Assembly (NCBI GenBank): GCA_035296325.1
Contig: DATHBD010000058.1
Span: forward strand, 62,001 to 126,000
DNA from: DATHBD01 sp035296325
GTDB lineage: Bacteria; Actinomycetota; Actinomycetes; Mycobacteriales; Micromonosporaceae
Length of the DNA stretch: 64,000 nt
Direction: 5' to 3'
Below are positions 25,288 through 33,471 of this stretch, in pieces. The notes under the pieces were generated by a model, which saw only the letters and a program-made list of their open reading frames with translations, made no database searches and had not been told where the DNA came from. A program made the position numbers and the translations under genes. How positions within the stretch are numbered: position 1 is the first letter of the stretch; every line of letters starts with the position of its first letter.

Positions 25288-26217
25288 TTACCCCGCCGGC
25301 GGCGCGGTCGTGGCGGCCACCGCGATCTGGGCCGCGAGCTCGGCGTTGCGCAGGATGATCCGCGCGTTCACCGCCAGGCTGCGGCCACCGGTGGCCTGGT
25401 GGAAGTGGCCCAACAGGTACGGCGTGACCGCCTTGCCCGTCACGCCCGCCCGATCGAGTGCCGCCAGCCCTTCCGCGAGCACCCGGTCGTGCAGCGCCGG
25501 GTCCAGTTGTTCGTCGACCGGCAACGGGTTGGCGATCACGATGGCGCCCCGGTGCCGCCGGTGTGCCGCCCGCGCGGCGAGGATCTCGGCTGCCGCGGCC
25601 GGATCGTCGACCGACCAGTCCAGGTCGAAGCCGGCGTCGCTCAGGTAGAAGCCCGGAAACCGGCGCGTCCGGTAGCCGACCACGGTCACGCCGAGCGTTT
25701 CCAGGCGCTCCAGCGTGGCGCCCACGTCCAGGATCGACTTGACGCCCGCGCACACCACCGCGATCGGGGTCTGGGCCAGGGCGGTGAGGTCGGCGGACTC
25801 GTCGTAGGTCGTCGCCGCGCCCCGGTGGACCCCGCCCAGGCCGCCGGTGGCGAAGACGTCGATGCCGGCGCGGGTGGCCACGGCTGCCGTGGCGGCGACC
25901 GTGGTGGCCCCGTTGACCCGGGCGGCCGCCGCCGGTGCCAGGTCCCGTACCGAGAGCTTGGCCACCGCCCGCGCCGTGGCGAGAGCGTCCAACTGCCCGT
26001 CGTTGAGCCCGACGAACAGGTCGCCGCCGAGCATGCCCACCGTGGCCGGCACCGCCCCGACCGCACGTACCGTCGCCTCGATCTCGCGTGCCACCCGCAG
26101 GTTGTCCGGCCTGGGCAGGCCGTGCGAGATGATGGTGCTCTCCAGGGCCACGACGGGGACGCCATCGGCGAGTGCCGCCGCGACCTCGTCGCCGTACCGG
26201 ATCGAATAATCGATCAT
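25288..26217 (-). CDS. psuG: Pseudouridine-5'-phosphate glycosidase PsuG
   Basis: A 309-residue lyase that breaks the C-C glycosidic bond of pseudouridine 5'-phosphate to uracil and ribose 5-phosphate. Signatures: ALESTIISHGLPRPDN (catalytic Glu), ATGGLGGVHRGA, SADLTALAQTPIAVVCAGVKSILD and AIVIANPLPVDEQLD. It is first in a two-gene operon with psuK and divergent from the DUF3039 gene. Confidence 0.95.
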   Translation of the reverse strand: MIDYSIRYGDEVAAALADGVPVVALESTIISHGLPRPDNLRVAREIEATVRAVGAVPATVGMLGGDLFVGLNDGQLDALATARAVAKLSVRDLAPAAAARVNGATTVAATAAVATRAGIDVFATGGLGGVHRGAATTYDESADLTALAQTPIAVVCAGVKSILDVGATLERLETLGVTVVGYRTRRFPGFYLSDAGFDLDWSVDDPAAAAEILAARAAHRRHRGAIVIANPLPVDEQLDPALHDRVLAEGLAALDRAGVTGKAVTPYLLGHFHQATGGRSLAVNARIILRNAELAAQIAVAATTAPPAG

Positions 26218-26268
26218 TGGACAACCCTACGTGTCCCGTCCGCTGCGGCGGCTGGCACACTGGATCGC

Positions 26269-26517
26269 GTGACTACCGTGCCTGAGCAGACCGGCGAAAC
26301 GATCACCGAAGAGCGGGTCGACACCGACTACCGCTACGCGGATGGCGATCACGAGCGGTTCGCCCACTACGTCGATCGAGACAAACAGATGACGGCGATG
26401 ATCGAGGGTACGCCGCTGCGTGCGCTCTGCGGGAAGGTCTGGGTGCCGTCCCGCGACCCCAAGCGCTTCCCGGTCTGCCCCGAGTGCAAAGAGATCTACG
26501 ACTCGCTGGAGGCCTGA
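26269..26517 (+). CDS. DUF3039 protein
   Basis: An 82-residue protein with the family core DGDHERFAHYVDRDK, LCGKVWVPSRDPKRFPVCPECKEIY. Three cysteines (CGK, CPEC) suggest a small metal site. DUF3039 genes in actinobacteria commonly precede a DEAD/DEAH helicase, as here (129 bases on). CACACT at 26256-26261 ends 7 bases before the GTG, a leaderless pattern. Confidence 0.88.
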   Translation: MTTVPEQTGETITEERVDTDYRYADGDHERFAHYVDRDKQMTAMIEGTPLRALCGKVWVPSRDPKRFPVCPECKEIYDSLEA

Positions 26518-26645
26518 GCGCGCTCCGGCCGGCGCGCCGTGTGACTGCCGCCGGCGTCGCCGACGCTAGGATGGGTTCCTCGCTCCTCGTGTGCTGACCG
26601 GGGGGCGATTGCTGTGTGTCCGCACGTTGCCGGGGGAGGGCAAGC

Positions 26646-28373
26646 ATGCCGCCGCGTCCGGTGTTGGAGGCAGGTCCGAGCCTGCGCGCCTGGCAGCGCC
26701 GGGCGCTCGTGGACTATCTGCGCCGCCGTTGCGAGGATTTCCTCGCGGTGGCCACGCCCGGGGCCGGGAAGACCACCTTCGCCCTGCGGATCGCGGCTGA
26801 GCTGCTGGTCGACGGGACGGTCGAGGCGGTCACCGTGGTATGCCCGACCGAGCACCTGAAGAACCAGTGGGCGACCGCCGCCGGGCGGATGGGCATCCAG
26901 CTGGACTCCGGGTTCCGCAACGCCGACGTGCACTCCTCGAGCGACTTCCACGGCGCCGTGGTGACGTACGCGCAGGTCGGCATGGCCCCGCTGGTGCACC
27001 GCCGGCGGACGATGACCCGCCGCACCATGGTCATCCTCGACGAGATCCACCACGCCGGCGACTCGCGGTCGTGGGGCGACGGGGTCAAGGCGGCGTTCGA
27101 GCCAGCGGTACGCCGGCTCGCCCTCACCGGGACACCGTTCCGGTCCGACGAGAACCCGATCCCATTCGTGGCGTATGAGCGCGGCGGTGACGGCCTGCTG
27201 CGGTCGCGGTCCGACACGAACTACGGGTACGCCGATGCGCTGCGCGACGGTGTGGTCCGCCCGGTGATCTTCCTGGCCTACTCCGGTGAGACCCGGTGGC
27301 GCACCTCGGCCGGCGATGAGCTTGCCGTGCGGTTGGGCGAGCCGATGACCCAGGACATCGTCGCCCAGGCATGGCGCACCGCGCTGGACCCGACCGGGGA
27401 CTGGATGCCGCAGGTGCTCCGCGCCGCCGACGCCCGGCTCCAGGTGCTGCGGGCGGGTGGGATGGCCGACGCCGGCGGACTCGTCATCGCGACCGACCAG
27501 CAGACCGCCCGGGCGTACGCGAAGTTGCTCGAGGCCGTGACCGGCGAGAAGGCTGCGGTCGTACTCTCCGACGATGCGGGCGCCTCTGCCAAGATCGCGG
27601 CGTTCGGGGCGTCCGACCAGCGGTGGATGGTCGCCGTCCGGATGGTCTCCGAAGGGGTCGACATCCCCCGGCTGGCCGTCGGGGTCTACGCCACCAGCGC
27701 ATCCACTCCGCTCTTCTTCGCCCAGGCGATCGGCCGGTTCCTGCGCGCCAGGCGCCCGGGGGAGACCGCCACCGTGTTCGTGCCCAGCGTCCCGCACCTG
27801 CTCGGCCTGGCCAGTGAGATGGAGGCACAGCGGGACCACGTGCTGGGCGCCAGGAAGGACAAAGAGGGCTTCGACGACGAACTGCTGGAGCGGGCGCAGC
27901 GCAGCGAGGACGCCAGCGGTGAGCTGGAAAAGCGCTTCGAGGCGCTTTCCGCCACCGCCGAGCTGGACCAGGTGATCTTCGACGGCGTGGCGTTCGGCAC
28001 GCCGGTGCGCAGCGGCACCGCCGAGGAGGAGGAGTACCTGGGCCTACCGGGGCTGCTATCCGTGGATCAGGTGTCCGCTCTGTTGAACAAGCGGCAGGCG
28101 GACCAGGTCGCGGCGGCCGCCCGCCGGCGCGGCACCGCCGTGGTGGTCGATCCCGTGGTACCGGCTCAGAAGACCGGGCCGCAGAACGCGGGGGAGCGGC
28201 GGGTGCTGCTGCGCCGCCAGTTGAACGCGCTGGTCGCGGCGCGCCATCACCGCACCGGGCAGCCGCACGGCAAGATCCATGCTGAGCTGCGGCGGCTGTG
28301 CGGCGGTCCACCGAGCGCACAGGCCACGATCGAGCAACTCGAGGAGCGGATCGCCACCATCGCCACGCTGTGA
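26646..28373 (+). CDS. DEAD/DEAH-box superfamily 2 helicase
   Basis: A 575-residue SF2 helicase. Motif I is ATPGAGKTTFA (about residue 36), motif II DEIHHAGD, motif III LTGTPFRSD and motif VI AIGRFLRARRPGE; both RecA-like domains are complete. The C-terminal 150 residues are helical and specific to this actinobacterial group. The exact role is unknown. Nucleic-acid unwinding or remodelling is inferred from the motifs. The start ATG has GGGGGAGGG upstream, and a TAGGAT element at 26567-26572 suggests its own promoter with a leader of about 70 bases. Confidence 0.88.
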   Translation: MPPRPVLEAGPSLRAWQRRALVDYLRRRCEDFLAVATPGAGKTTFALRIAAELLVDGTVEAVTVVCPTEHLKNQWATAAGRMGIQLDSGFRNADVHSSSDFHGAVVTYAQVGMAPLVHRRRTMTRRTMVILDEIHHAGDSRSWGDGVKAAFEPAVRRLALTGTPFRSDENPIPFVAYERGGDGLLRSRSDTNYGYADALRDGVVRPVIFLAYSGETRWRTSAGDELAVRLGEPMTQDIVAQAWRTALDPTGDWMPQVLRAADARLQVLRAGGMADAGGLVIATDQQTARAYAKLLEAVTGEKAAVVLSDDAGASAKIAAFGASDQRWMVAVRMVSEGVDIPRLAVGVYATSASTPLFFAQAIGRFLRARRPGETATVFVPSVPHLLGLASEMEAQRDHVLGARKDKEGFDDELLERAQRSEDASGELEKRFEALSATAELDQVIFDGVAFGTPVRSGTAEEEEYLGLPGLLSVDQVSALLNKRQADQVAAAARRRGTAVVVDPVVPAQKTGPQNAGERRVLLRRQLNALVAARHHRTGQPHGKIHAELRRLCGGPPSAQATIEQLEERIATIATL

Positions 28374-28515
28374 CGGGTGCCGATTCCGTGGTGTCCCCGT
28401 GGATGCTACCGCTGGGCCTGATCGCTGCGGCCACGCCGCCGTGCAGCCGACCGCAGCCGGCTTTCCACGCTGCATTTCTATGCACCGAACCCCGGGACGT
28501 GGATGCTCCTGCGAG

Positions 28516-28557
28516 GCGTATAGACCTGCTCGCACCGGCGCGAGCAGGTCTATACGC
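28516..28557. terminator. 18-bp perfect inverted repeat, probable terminator or dispersed hairpin
   Basis: The arm GCGTATAGACCTGCTCGC (28516-28533) is repeated inverted at 28540-28557 around a 6-base loop. It lies 143 bases after the helicase stop. It is strong enough to terminate transcription, but the distance and the AT-containing arms also suit a dispersed hairpin element. Confidence 0.55.
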
Positions 28558-28740
28558 ACTGACGGTGACACCGACGGCGCTGACGCCGCCGGCTGTCCCG
28601 GGTGAGATTTCGGCCGGGCGTCTCAGATTTTGGGAGTTCGGCCGGCCTGGCTGCGGATCGGACGGACCCGCTGCTTCAGGAGGACCGCGGGCCGCGCATG
28701 GGCGTTTCCCCCGACCGCGCATCCGAGCGGCAGAGACGCC

Positions 28741-28774
28741 GGTGGGACGCCTCCCACCCGGGAGGCGCCCCACC
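28741..28774 (-). terminator. Terminator hairpin of the DUF7455-like gene
   Basis: A 15-bp stem (28741-28755 with 28760-28774, one mismatch) with an ACCC loop starts 19 bases beyond the stop of the minus-strand gene. Confidence 0.7.
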
Positions 28775-28792
28775 AGCGCTGGTCAATATGTG

Positions 28793-29026
28793 TTAGTTGG
28801 CCATCAGTTCAGTGCCACGCCATGAGAACTCGGGAGCCACGGCGACCTGCACTGCGATCTGCACGAGATGCTCGGCGTACTTGTTTGCGTGGTGTCCGCA
28901 GAACACGAGGTCGCCACCTTCGGCGAGTCGCACTCTTAGCTTGCCTGCCGCGCTGCAGCGGTCGCACCGTTCATCGGCAGCGGGGGGCGCCGCCGTTTCG
29001 GGTGGCGGCGTGAGGGTCGGGGTCAT
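28793..29026 (-). CDS. Small zinc-ribbon protein, DUF7455-like
   Basis: A 77-residue protein with ERCDRCSAAGKLRVRLAEGG and LVFCGHHANKYAEHLVQ. Two CxxC-type ligands and a Cys-His pair suggest one zinc site. This pattern (DRCGA.. LLFCGHH) is typical of small actinobacterial proteins encoded next to the principal sigma factor gene. ATG 29026 is chosen for GGAGG 6 bases upstream; the frame extends upstream without conserved sequence. Its function is unknown. Confidence 0.82.
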   Translation of the reverse strand: MTPTLTPPPETAAPPAADERCDRCSAAGKLRVRLAEGGDLVFCGHHANKYAEHLVQIAVQVAVAPEFSWRGTELMAN

Positions 29027-29263
29027 CGCCTTCCTCCTCTGATCGTCACCGACGAACGCGTCTTTCTCTGTTCTAGCCACGTACCACTCAACACCTCCAC
29101 CGGAGCGGTACTTCCCGATGTGGTGCCGGACCAATGTCACAGTCTCGACACCACTGTGTGCTGTTCCTAGCCTGCGTTGCGTACTCCAACTATGCAAGGC
29201 CGCCGGCATCTCCGCCTACTGCCCAACATCGACTCGGTACACACCTGCAATGTTCGATGTCGC

Positions 29264-31174
29264 TCAGTCGAGGTAATCCCGAAGCACCTGAGAGCGGGAT
29301 GGATGCCGCAACTTGGACATCGTCTTCGACTCAATCTGGCGGATGCGCTCCCGCGTGACGCCGTAGACCTGGCCGATCTCGTCCAGCGTCCGCGGCTGCC
29401 CGTCGGTGAGCCCGAACCGCAGCCGAACCACGCCCGCCTCCCGCTCGGAGAGCGTCTGCAGGACCTGCTGGAGCTGGTCCTGCAGCAGGGAGAAGGACAC
29501 AGCGTCGACGGCGACGACGGCCTCGGAGTCCTCGATGAAGTCGCCGAGCTGGCTGTCGCCCTCGTCGCCGATGGTCTGATCGAGTGAAATCGGCTCCCGG
29601 GCGTACTGCTGGATCTCCAGCACCTTCTCCGGGGTGATGTCCATCTCTTTCGCGAGTTCCTCGGGCGTCGGCTCGCGGCCGAGGTCCTGGAGCAGCTCGC
29701 GCTGGATGCGTCCGAGCTTGTTGATCACTTCGACCATGTGGACCGGGATGCGGATGGTGCGTGCCTGGTCGGCCATGGCGCGGGTGATGGCCTGGCGGAT
29801 CCACCAGGTGGCGTACGTGGAGAACTTGTAACCCTTGGTGTAGTCGAACTTCTCGACCGCGCGGATCAGCCCGAGGTTGCCTTCCTGGATCAGGTCGAGG
29901 AAGGCCATGCCGCGGCCGGTGTAGCGCTTGGCCAGGCTCACCACCAGGCGAAGGTTCGCCTCGAGGAGGTGGTTCTTGGCGCGCTCGCCGTCGCGGGAGA
30001 TCCACCTGAAGTCGCGGGTGAGCTGCAGGGTGGGGGATTCCCCGCCCTCCTCGGCGGCGCGGAGCCGCTCGGCCGCGTACAACCCGGCCTCGATCCGCTT
30101 GGCGAGTTCCACCTCCTGCTCGGCGTTGAGGAGGGGAACCTTGCCGATCTGCTTCAGGTAGGCCCGTACCGAGTCGGCTGACGCCGTCAGCTCGGCGTCT
30201 CGGCGGGCCGCCTTGAGTGCCTCCGACTCCTCGTCGTCCCACTCGAAGTCCTGGGGCTCGGCCCCGGCAGCCTGGACGAGTTCGGCCGGCTCCTCCACCA
30301 CCACCTCTTCGATCACGGCGGCAAGGACCTCGTCCTCGACTACGAGCTCCGCCTCGTCCGGGTCCTCGCCGGGCACAGCGGTGCCCGCGGCCCCAGCGGC
30401 CTTGGCCGCCTTGGCGGGGGCACCCTTGGCCGGGGCGGCCTTGGCCGCGGCACCCTTGGCCGGGGCAGCCTTGCCCGGAGTAGCGGCGGAGGGCGCTGCG
30501 TTGGCGGTGGCGCCGTCGGGTGCCTCGGCGGCACCCTTCGCCGTCGCCTTGGTGGCCGTCGCCTTCGTCGCTCTCGCCTTGGTGGGTTTGGGTCTGGCGG
30601 TGTCCGCGCCGCCGGCCGGCCCGCCGGTGCCGTCAGCAGCCGGAAGCGGTGCTGCCGCGGGAAGGGCTGATGCCGCGGCGGTGGGCTCGCGGTGGCCAGG
30701 TGCCGCTCGTTGGCCCGTGCCGGGCTCGTCCGCCGGCGGAGCCGCACCGTTGCTGTCGGTCGGCGGGATGACTGGTGCGCTGGGGCTCGTCTTTCGAGCT
30801 GCTGTCCTGGTCACGGTGCTTGAAGCCTCCGTCGGATCGGCCTTCACCGCCGAGTTGGCGTTGCCGGGGCGCGCGCTACTTGTTGCGGTGGTGGTTACCG
30901 GCGCCTTCGCGGTTGTCGCCTTCGAGGCCGGCGTGGCGGCCCTGGCGGCGGCCACCCGGCGCCGGGTGGCGCCCGAGTCGTCCACCACGACCGTGACGCC
31001 GGCGTCGGACAGACTCCGGAGCAGCCTCTTTGCCTGGATGGGGTTGACGTCGGCCGACTCCACGGCGTGGGCCACCTCCGCGGCGGTCAACTGACCACCG
31101 CTGGCGGCCGCACGCGTGATCAGCGAGTCGGCGAGGAATCGTACGTCGGCGCCGGGCTGGCGAGCTGCAGTCAC
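29264..31174 (-). CDS. sigA: Principal sigma factor SigA (RpoD/HrdB)
   Basis: A 636-residue primary sigma factor. Residues 1-75 resemble region 1.1 (VNPIQAKRLLRSLSDAGVTVVVDD). A long Ala/Lys/Pro-rich and then acidic linker (about 80-310, with repeated KGAPAKA-type units) precedes regions 1.2 to 4 (SVRAYLKQIGKVPLLNAEQE to VTRERIRQIESKTM). GTG 31174 is chosen for GGAAGG 6 bases upstream. The linker accounts for the large size. A 197-base tract in region 2 is almost identical to sigB. It is divergent from suhB. Confidence 0.95.
   Translation of the reverse strand: MTAARQPGADVRFLADSLITRAAASGGQLTAAEVAHAVESADVNPIQAKRLLRSLSDAGVTVVVDDSGATRRRVAAARAATPASKATTAKAPVTTTATSSARPGNANSAVKADPTEASSTVTRTAARKTSPSAPVIPPTDSNGAAPPADEPGTGQRAAPGHREPTAAASALPAAAPLPAADGTGGPAGGADTARPKPTKARATKATATKATAKGAAEAPDGATANAAPSAATPGKAAPAKGAAAKAAPAKGAPAKAAKAAGAAGTAVPGEDPDEAELVVEDEVLAAVIEEVVVEEPAELVQAAGAEPQDFEWDDEESEALKAARRDAELTASADSVRAYLKQIGKVPLLNAEQEVELAKRIEAGLYAAERLRAAEEGGESPTLQLTRDFRWISRDGERAKNHLLEANLRLVVSLAKRYTGRGMAFLDLIQEGNLGLIRAVEKFDYTKGYKFSTYATWWIRQAITRAMADQARTIRIPVHMVEVINKLGRIQRELLQDLGREPTPEELAKEMDITPEKVLEIQQYAREPISLDQTIGDEGDSQLGDFIEDSEAVVAVDAVSFSLLQDQLQQVLQTLSEREAGVVRLRFGLTDGQPRTLDEIGQVYGVTRERIRQIESKTMSKLRHPSRSQVLRDYLD
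29733..29929 (-). repeat. Near-identical tract shared with sigB (20174-20370)
   Basis: This is the sigA copy of the tract, with two mismatches in 197 bases (29741 and 29831), covering sigma region 2. Confidence 0.9.
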
Positions 31175-31435
31175 AAACGACCTTCCGGTGGCGATGAGCG
31201 AACGCGGCCGGTCCGGCCGGTCTCGCGCACGGCGCGGCCGCGTTGAGTGGCCGGTGTTGGTGTAGGACCCGTGCACCGCGGAGACCGGGGTGGTCCGCGA
31301 CTTGCGGGTAGGCGTGAATTGTAACGCCCTTCGTCCCCGCGTTCCGTCTTGCCAGGCCCGGCGCGCGGGGCTGGAGTGGTTCACGGCGGTACGGGAGGGT
31401 CTTGCGAGGATGGTAGGCGACACGAGGAGGCACGT

Positions 31436-31474
31436 ATGAAGCACCCGGGACTTCCGCGGTACCAGGCATGGTGA
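31436..31474 (+). CDS. Possible 12-residue upstream peptide overlapping suhB
   Basis: ATG 31436 is preceded by a near-perfect GAGGAGG ribosome site 5 bases upstream and encodes MKHPGLPRYQAW followed by TGA at 31472. Its end overlaps the suhB ATG at 31468 in another frame. suhB itself has no good ribosome site, so translation of the small frame may couple to suhB. It could also be chance; no family is known. Confidence 0.4.
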   Translation: MKHPGLPRYQAW

Positions 31475-32292
31475 GCCCGGCCGAGCTGCTGGAGGTGGCC
31501 CGGGCGGTGGTGGCACCGGCCGCCGGGTTGGCCCGGGAGATGCGCGCTGGCGGGGTGCGCGGGCTCGCGACGAAGTCCACGGATACCGATGTGGTCACGG
31601 CCGCGGACCGGGCTGTGGAGCGCCAGGTGGTTGAGGCGCTGGCGGCGGTGCGACCGGGTGACACGCTGCTCGGGGAGGAGTACGGCGACGCGGCGCTCGG
31701 TACCCAGGCCGACGACGCGGACCCGGCCGAGGCCGTGCGCTGGATTCTCGACCCGATCGACGGCACGGTGAATTACCTGTACGGGCTGCCGCAGTACAGC
31801 GTCTCGCTCGCTGCGGAGGTGCGCGGCGTCGTGGTGGCCGGCGTGGTGCGCAACGCCGCGACGGGCGACGAGTGGACGGCCACCCGGGGTGGTGGCGCGT
31901 TCCGGGCCGGCCGGCGGCTCTCCTGCTCCACCGAGACCCGCCTCGGTCAGGCGCTCGTGGCGACCGGCTTCGGCTACGACCCGGCCCGCCGGCGCCACCA
32001 GGCCGAGGTCCTCACCGGCCTGCTGGCCCACGTGCGCGACATCCGCCGGTTCGGGGTCGCCTCGCTCGACCTGTGCCTGGCGGCCGAGGGCATGGTGGAC
32101 GCCTACTACGAGAAGGGTCTGAACCCCTGGGACCACGCTGCGGGAGGGCTGGTGGCCACGGAAGCGGGTCTGGTCGTCACCGGGTTGGCCGGGGCGCCGC
32201 CCGGGCTCGATCTCGTGCTCGCCGCTCCGCCGGCGCTGCACCCGGCGCTGCACGACCACCTGGTACGGCTGGACGCGGCCGGCGGCCCGTGA
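31468..32292 (+). CDS. suhB: Inositol monophosphatase family protein SuhB
   Basis: A 274-residue Mg-dependent phosphatase. Motifs: GEEYG (Glu ligand), DPIDGTVNYLYGLP (DPxDGT metal motif) and NPWDHAAG (WD motif). In actinobacteria such enzymes hydrolyse inositol 1-phosphate for phosphatidylinositol and mycothiol. Other sugar-phosphate or nucleotide substrates are possible in this family. The start is set at ATG 31468; GTG 31471 is an alternative. It may be translationally coupled to the small upstream frame. Confidence 0.9.
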   Translation: MVSPAELLEVARAVVAPAAGLAREMRAGGVRGLATKSTDTDVVTAADRAVERQVVEALAAVRPGDTLLGEEYGDAALGTQADDADPAEAVRWILDPIDGTVNYLYGLPQYSVSLAAEVRGVVVAGVVRNAATGDEWTATRGGGAFRAGRRLSCSTETRLGQALVATGFGYDPARRRHQAEVLTGLLAHVRDIRRFGVASLDLCLAAEGMVDAYYEKGLNPWDHAAGGLVATEAGLVVTGLAGAPPGLDLVLAAPPALHPALHDHLVRLDAAGGP

Positions 32293-32309
32293 CCGGGCCG
32301 GTCCCGGTC
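32291..32309. terminator. Compact hairpin between suhB and the LytR_C gene
   Basis: GACCGGG and CCCGGTC pair around CCGGT. The structure uses the whole 15-bp gap and parts of both stop codons, so it could serve both convergent genes. Confidence 0.35.
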
Positions 32310-32847
32310 AGGCCGGCGCGCCGGCGCAGGTGCCCTCCGGCGGATTGGGCTTGCCCGCCGCGGCCAGCGCCTGGTGCATCTCGGTGACGGTGGCGATCTG
32401 CTTGAACTGCTGGCCCACCACGATGTCGACAACGTCGTCGGTGCGCTTGACATCGAGCTCGCCGACCACACCCTTGTTGAGGAAGTACGCCCGGAGCACC
32501 CATGCCGCGCCGACCCGCTTCGGCCCGTACCGCAGCACCGCGACGTTTTCCACCCGCTTCGCGAGCGGATCGTTGTCCGCCTTCACCACGGTGAAGTCGC
32601 GATTCTTGAAATCTGTCGCTACGTCGTTTGCCAGACCCGGCTTGTCGGTGGCGTTGAAAACGTTGATCTTGACGTCCTTGGGTGCCAGGAGGGTCAGGTT
32701 CACCGGCACCTGCCCCCCGGTGCAGGTGCCGCCGCCGACGATCGCCCCGCGTTGGCGGTCCTTGGCCAGGGTGATGGTCACGACAATGGCGGCGGCGATG
32801 ACGAGCACGCCGACGATGGCGAGCGCCCGGATCCGCGCGAAGCTCAT
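32308..32847 (-). CDS. Membrane-anchored LytR C-terminal-domain protein (Cei-like)
   Basis: A 179-residue protein. One membrane segment at about residues 8-30 (ALAIVGVLVIAAAIVVTITLA) precedes an extracytoplasmic LytR_C domain (KINVFNATDKPGLANDVATDFKNRDF onward). The same architecture beside suhB in M. tuberculosis is Cei (Rv2700), needed for cell-envelope integrity; the equivalence rests on build and position. It diverges from DUF4193 across 308 bases. A 10-bp hairpin lies 29 bases before its start. Confidence 0.85.
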   Translation of the reverse strand: MSFARIRALAIVGVLVIAAAIVVTITLAKDRQRGAIVGGGTCTGGQVPVNLTLLAPKDVKINVFNATDKPGLANDVATDFKNRDFTVVKADNDPLAKRVENVAVLRYGPKRVGAAWVLRAYFLNKGVVGELDVKRTDDVVDIVVGQQFKQIATVTEMHQALAAAGKPNPPEGTCAGAPA

Positions 32848-33155
32848 ACCATCGACTCCCCGTCTGTCACGACGCCGGCCGGGCCCGTGGTGGCCCGGCC
32901 GAGCGGATATCCCACTCTCGTCGACGAGGCTATCGCCTGCCCACAAAGCCTGCCCGGCTTCCCTGGGCGGATGCCCCGTTGACCTCCGATCCTTCACCGT
33001 ACCGTTATGTCGGTCCATCGATGGGTGGTGCGGTGTCGGGTCGTATCGCGTGGCGTGCACAATGTTCGCGTGATCGCAGCCCAGCCGGGTAGCGCAAGTG
33101 CTTCCACGAATGGGTGGGGGACCGGTGTACGCCGGGTTTGGAGTGTGGAACACCA
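32848..33155. promoter_or_regulatory. Divergent promoter region between the LytR_C and DUF4193 genes
   Basis: The 308 bases include a perfect hairpin toward the LytR_C gene. A possible rightward promoter is TTGACC (32979-32984) with TACCGT (33000-33005) at a short 15-base spacing. No coding sequence was recognised. Confidence 0.35.
32876..32901 (-). other. 10-bp perfect hairpin in the LytR_C gene leader
   Basis: CGGCCGGGCC and GGCCCGGCCG flank a CGTGGT loop, 29 bases before the ATG of the minus-strand gene. It could affect its mRNA leader or be a structural feature only. Confidence 0.4.
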
Positions 33156-33452
33156 ATGGCCACCGACTACGACGCCCCGCGTCGGGCCGAGGTCGACCTC
33201 GGCGAGGACAGCCTCGATGAACTGAAGGTGCGGCGGGCTGACGCCCAGTCGGCCGTCGTCGACGTCGACGAGGTCGAAGTGGCGGAGACCTTCGAGTTGC
33301 CGGGCGCCGACCTGGGTGACGAGGAGCTGACCGTTCGGGTGCTGCCGATGCAGGCCGACGAGTTCCGGTGCGGACGCTGCTTCCTGGTGCACCACCGCAG
33401 TCAGTTGGCGGCGGAGCGGAACGGCGAGATGATCTGTCGGGAGTGTGCCTGA
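33156..33452 (+). CDS. DUF4193 zinc-finger protein
   Basis: A 98-residue acidic protein (MATDYDAPRR start, many Asp/Glu) with a C-terminal zinc-binding pair FRCGRCFLVHHRS and MICRECA. DUF4193 is conserved in actinobacteria (Rv2699c in M. tuberculosis) without a known role. The start is set at the MATDYD ATG; upstream codons are not conserved. Confidence 0.9.
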   Translation: MATDYDAPRRAEVDLGEDSLDELKVRRADAQSAVVDVDEVEVAETFELPGADLGDEELTVRVLPMQADEFRCGRCFLVHHRSQLAAERNGEMICRECA

Positions 33453-33471
33453 CCCGACCGGAAGGACGATC

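Larger units (their letters stand above)
28374..28792. other. Intergenic region after the helicase gene
   Basis: There are 419 bases without a supported gene. It contains an 18-bp perfect inverted repeat (28516-28557) and a terminator hairpin (28741-28774). The short frames in it show no family features. Confidence 0.5.
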
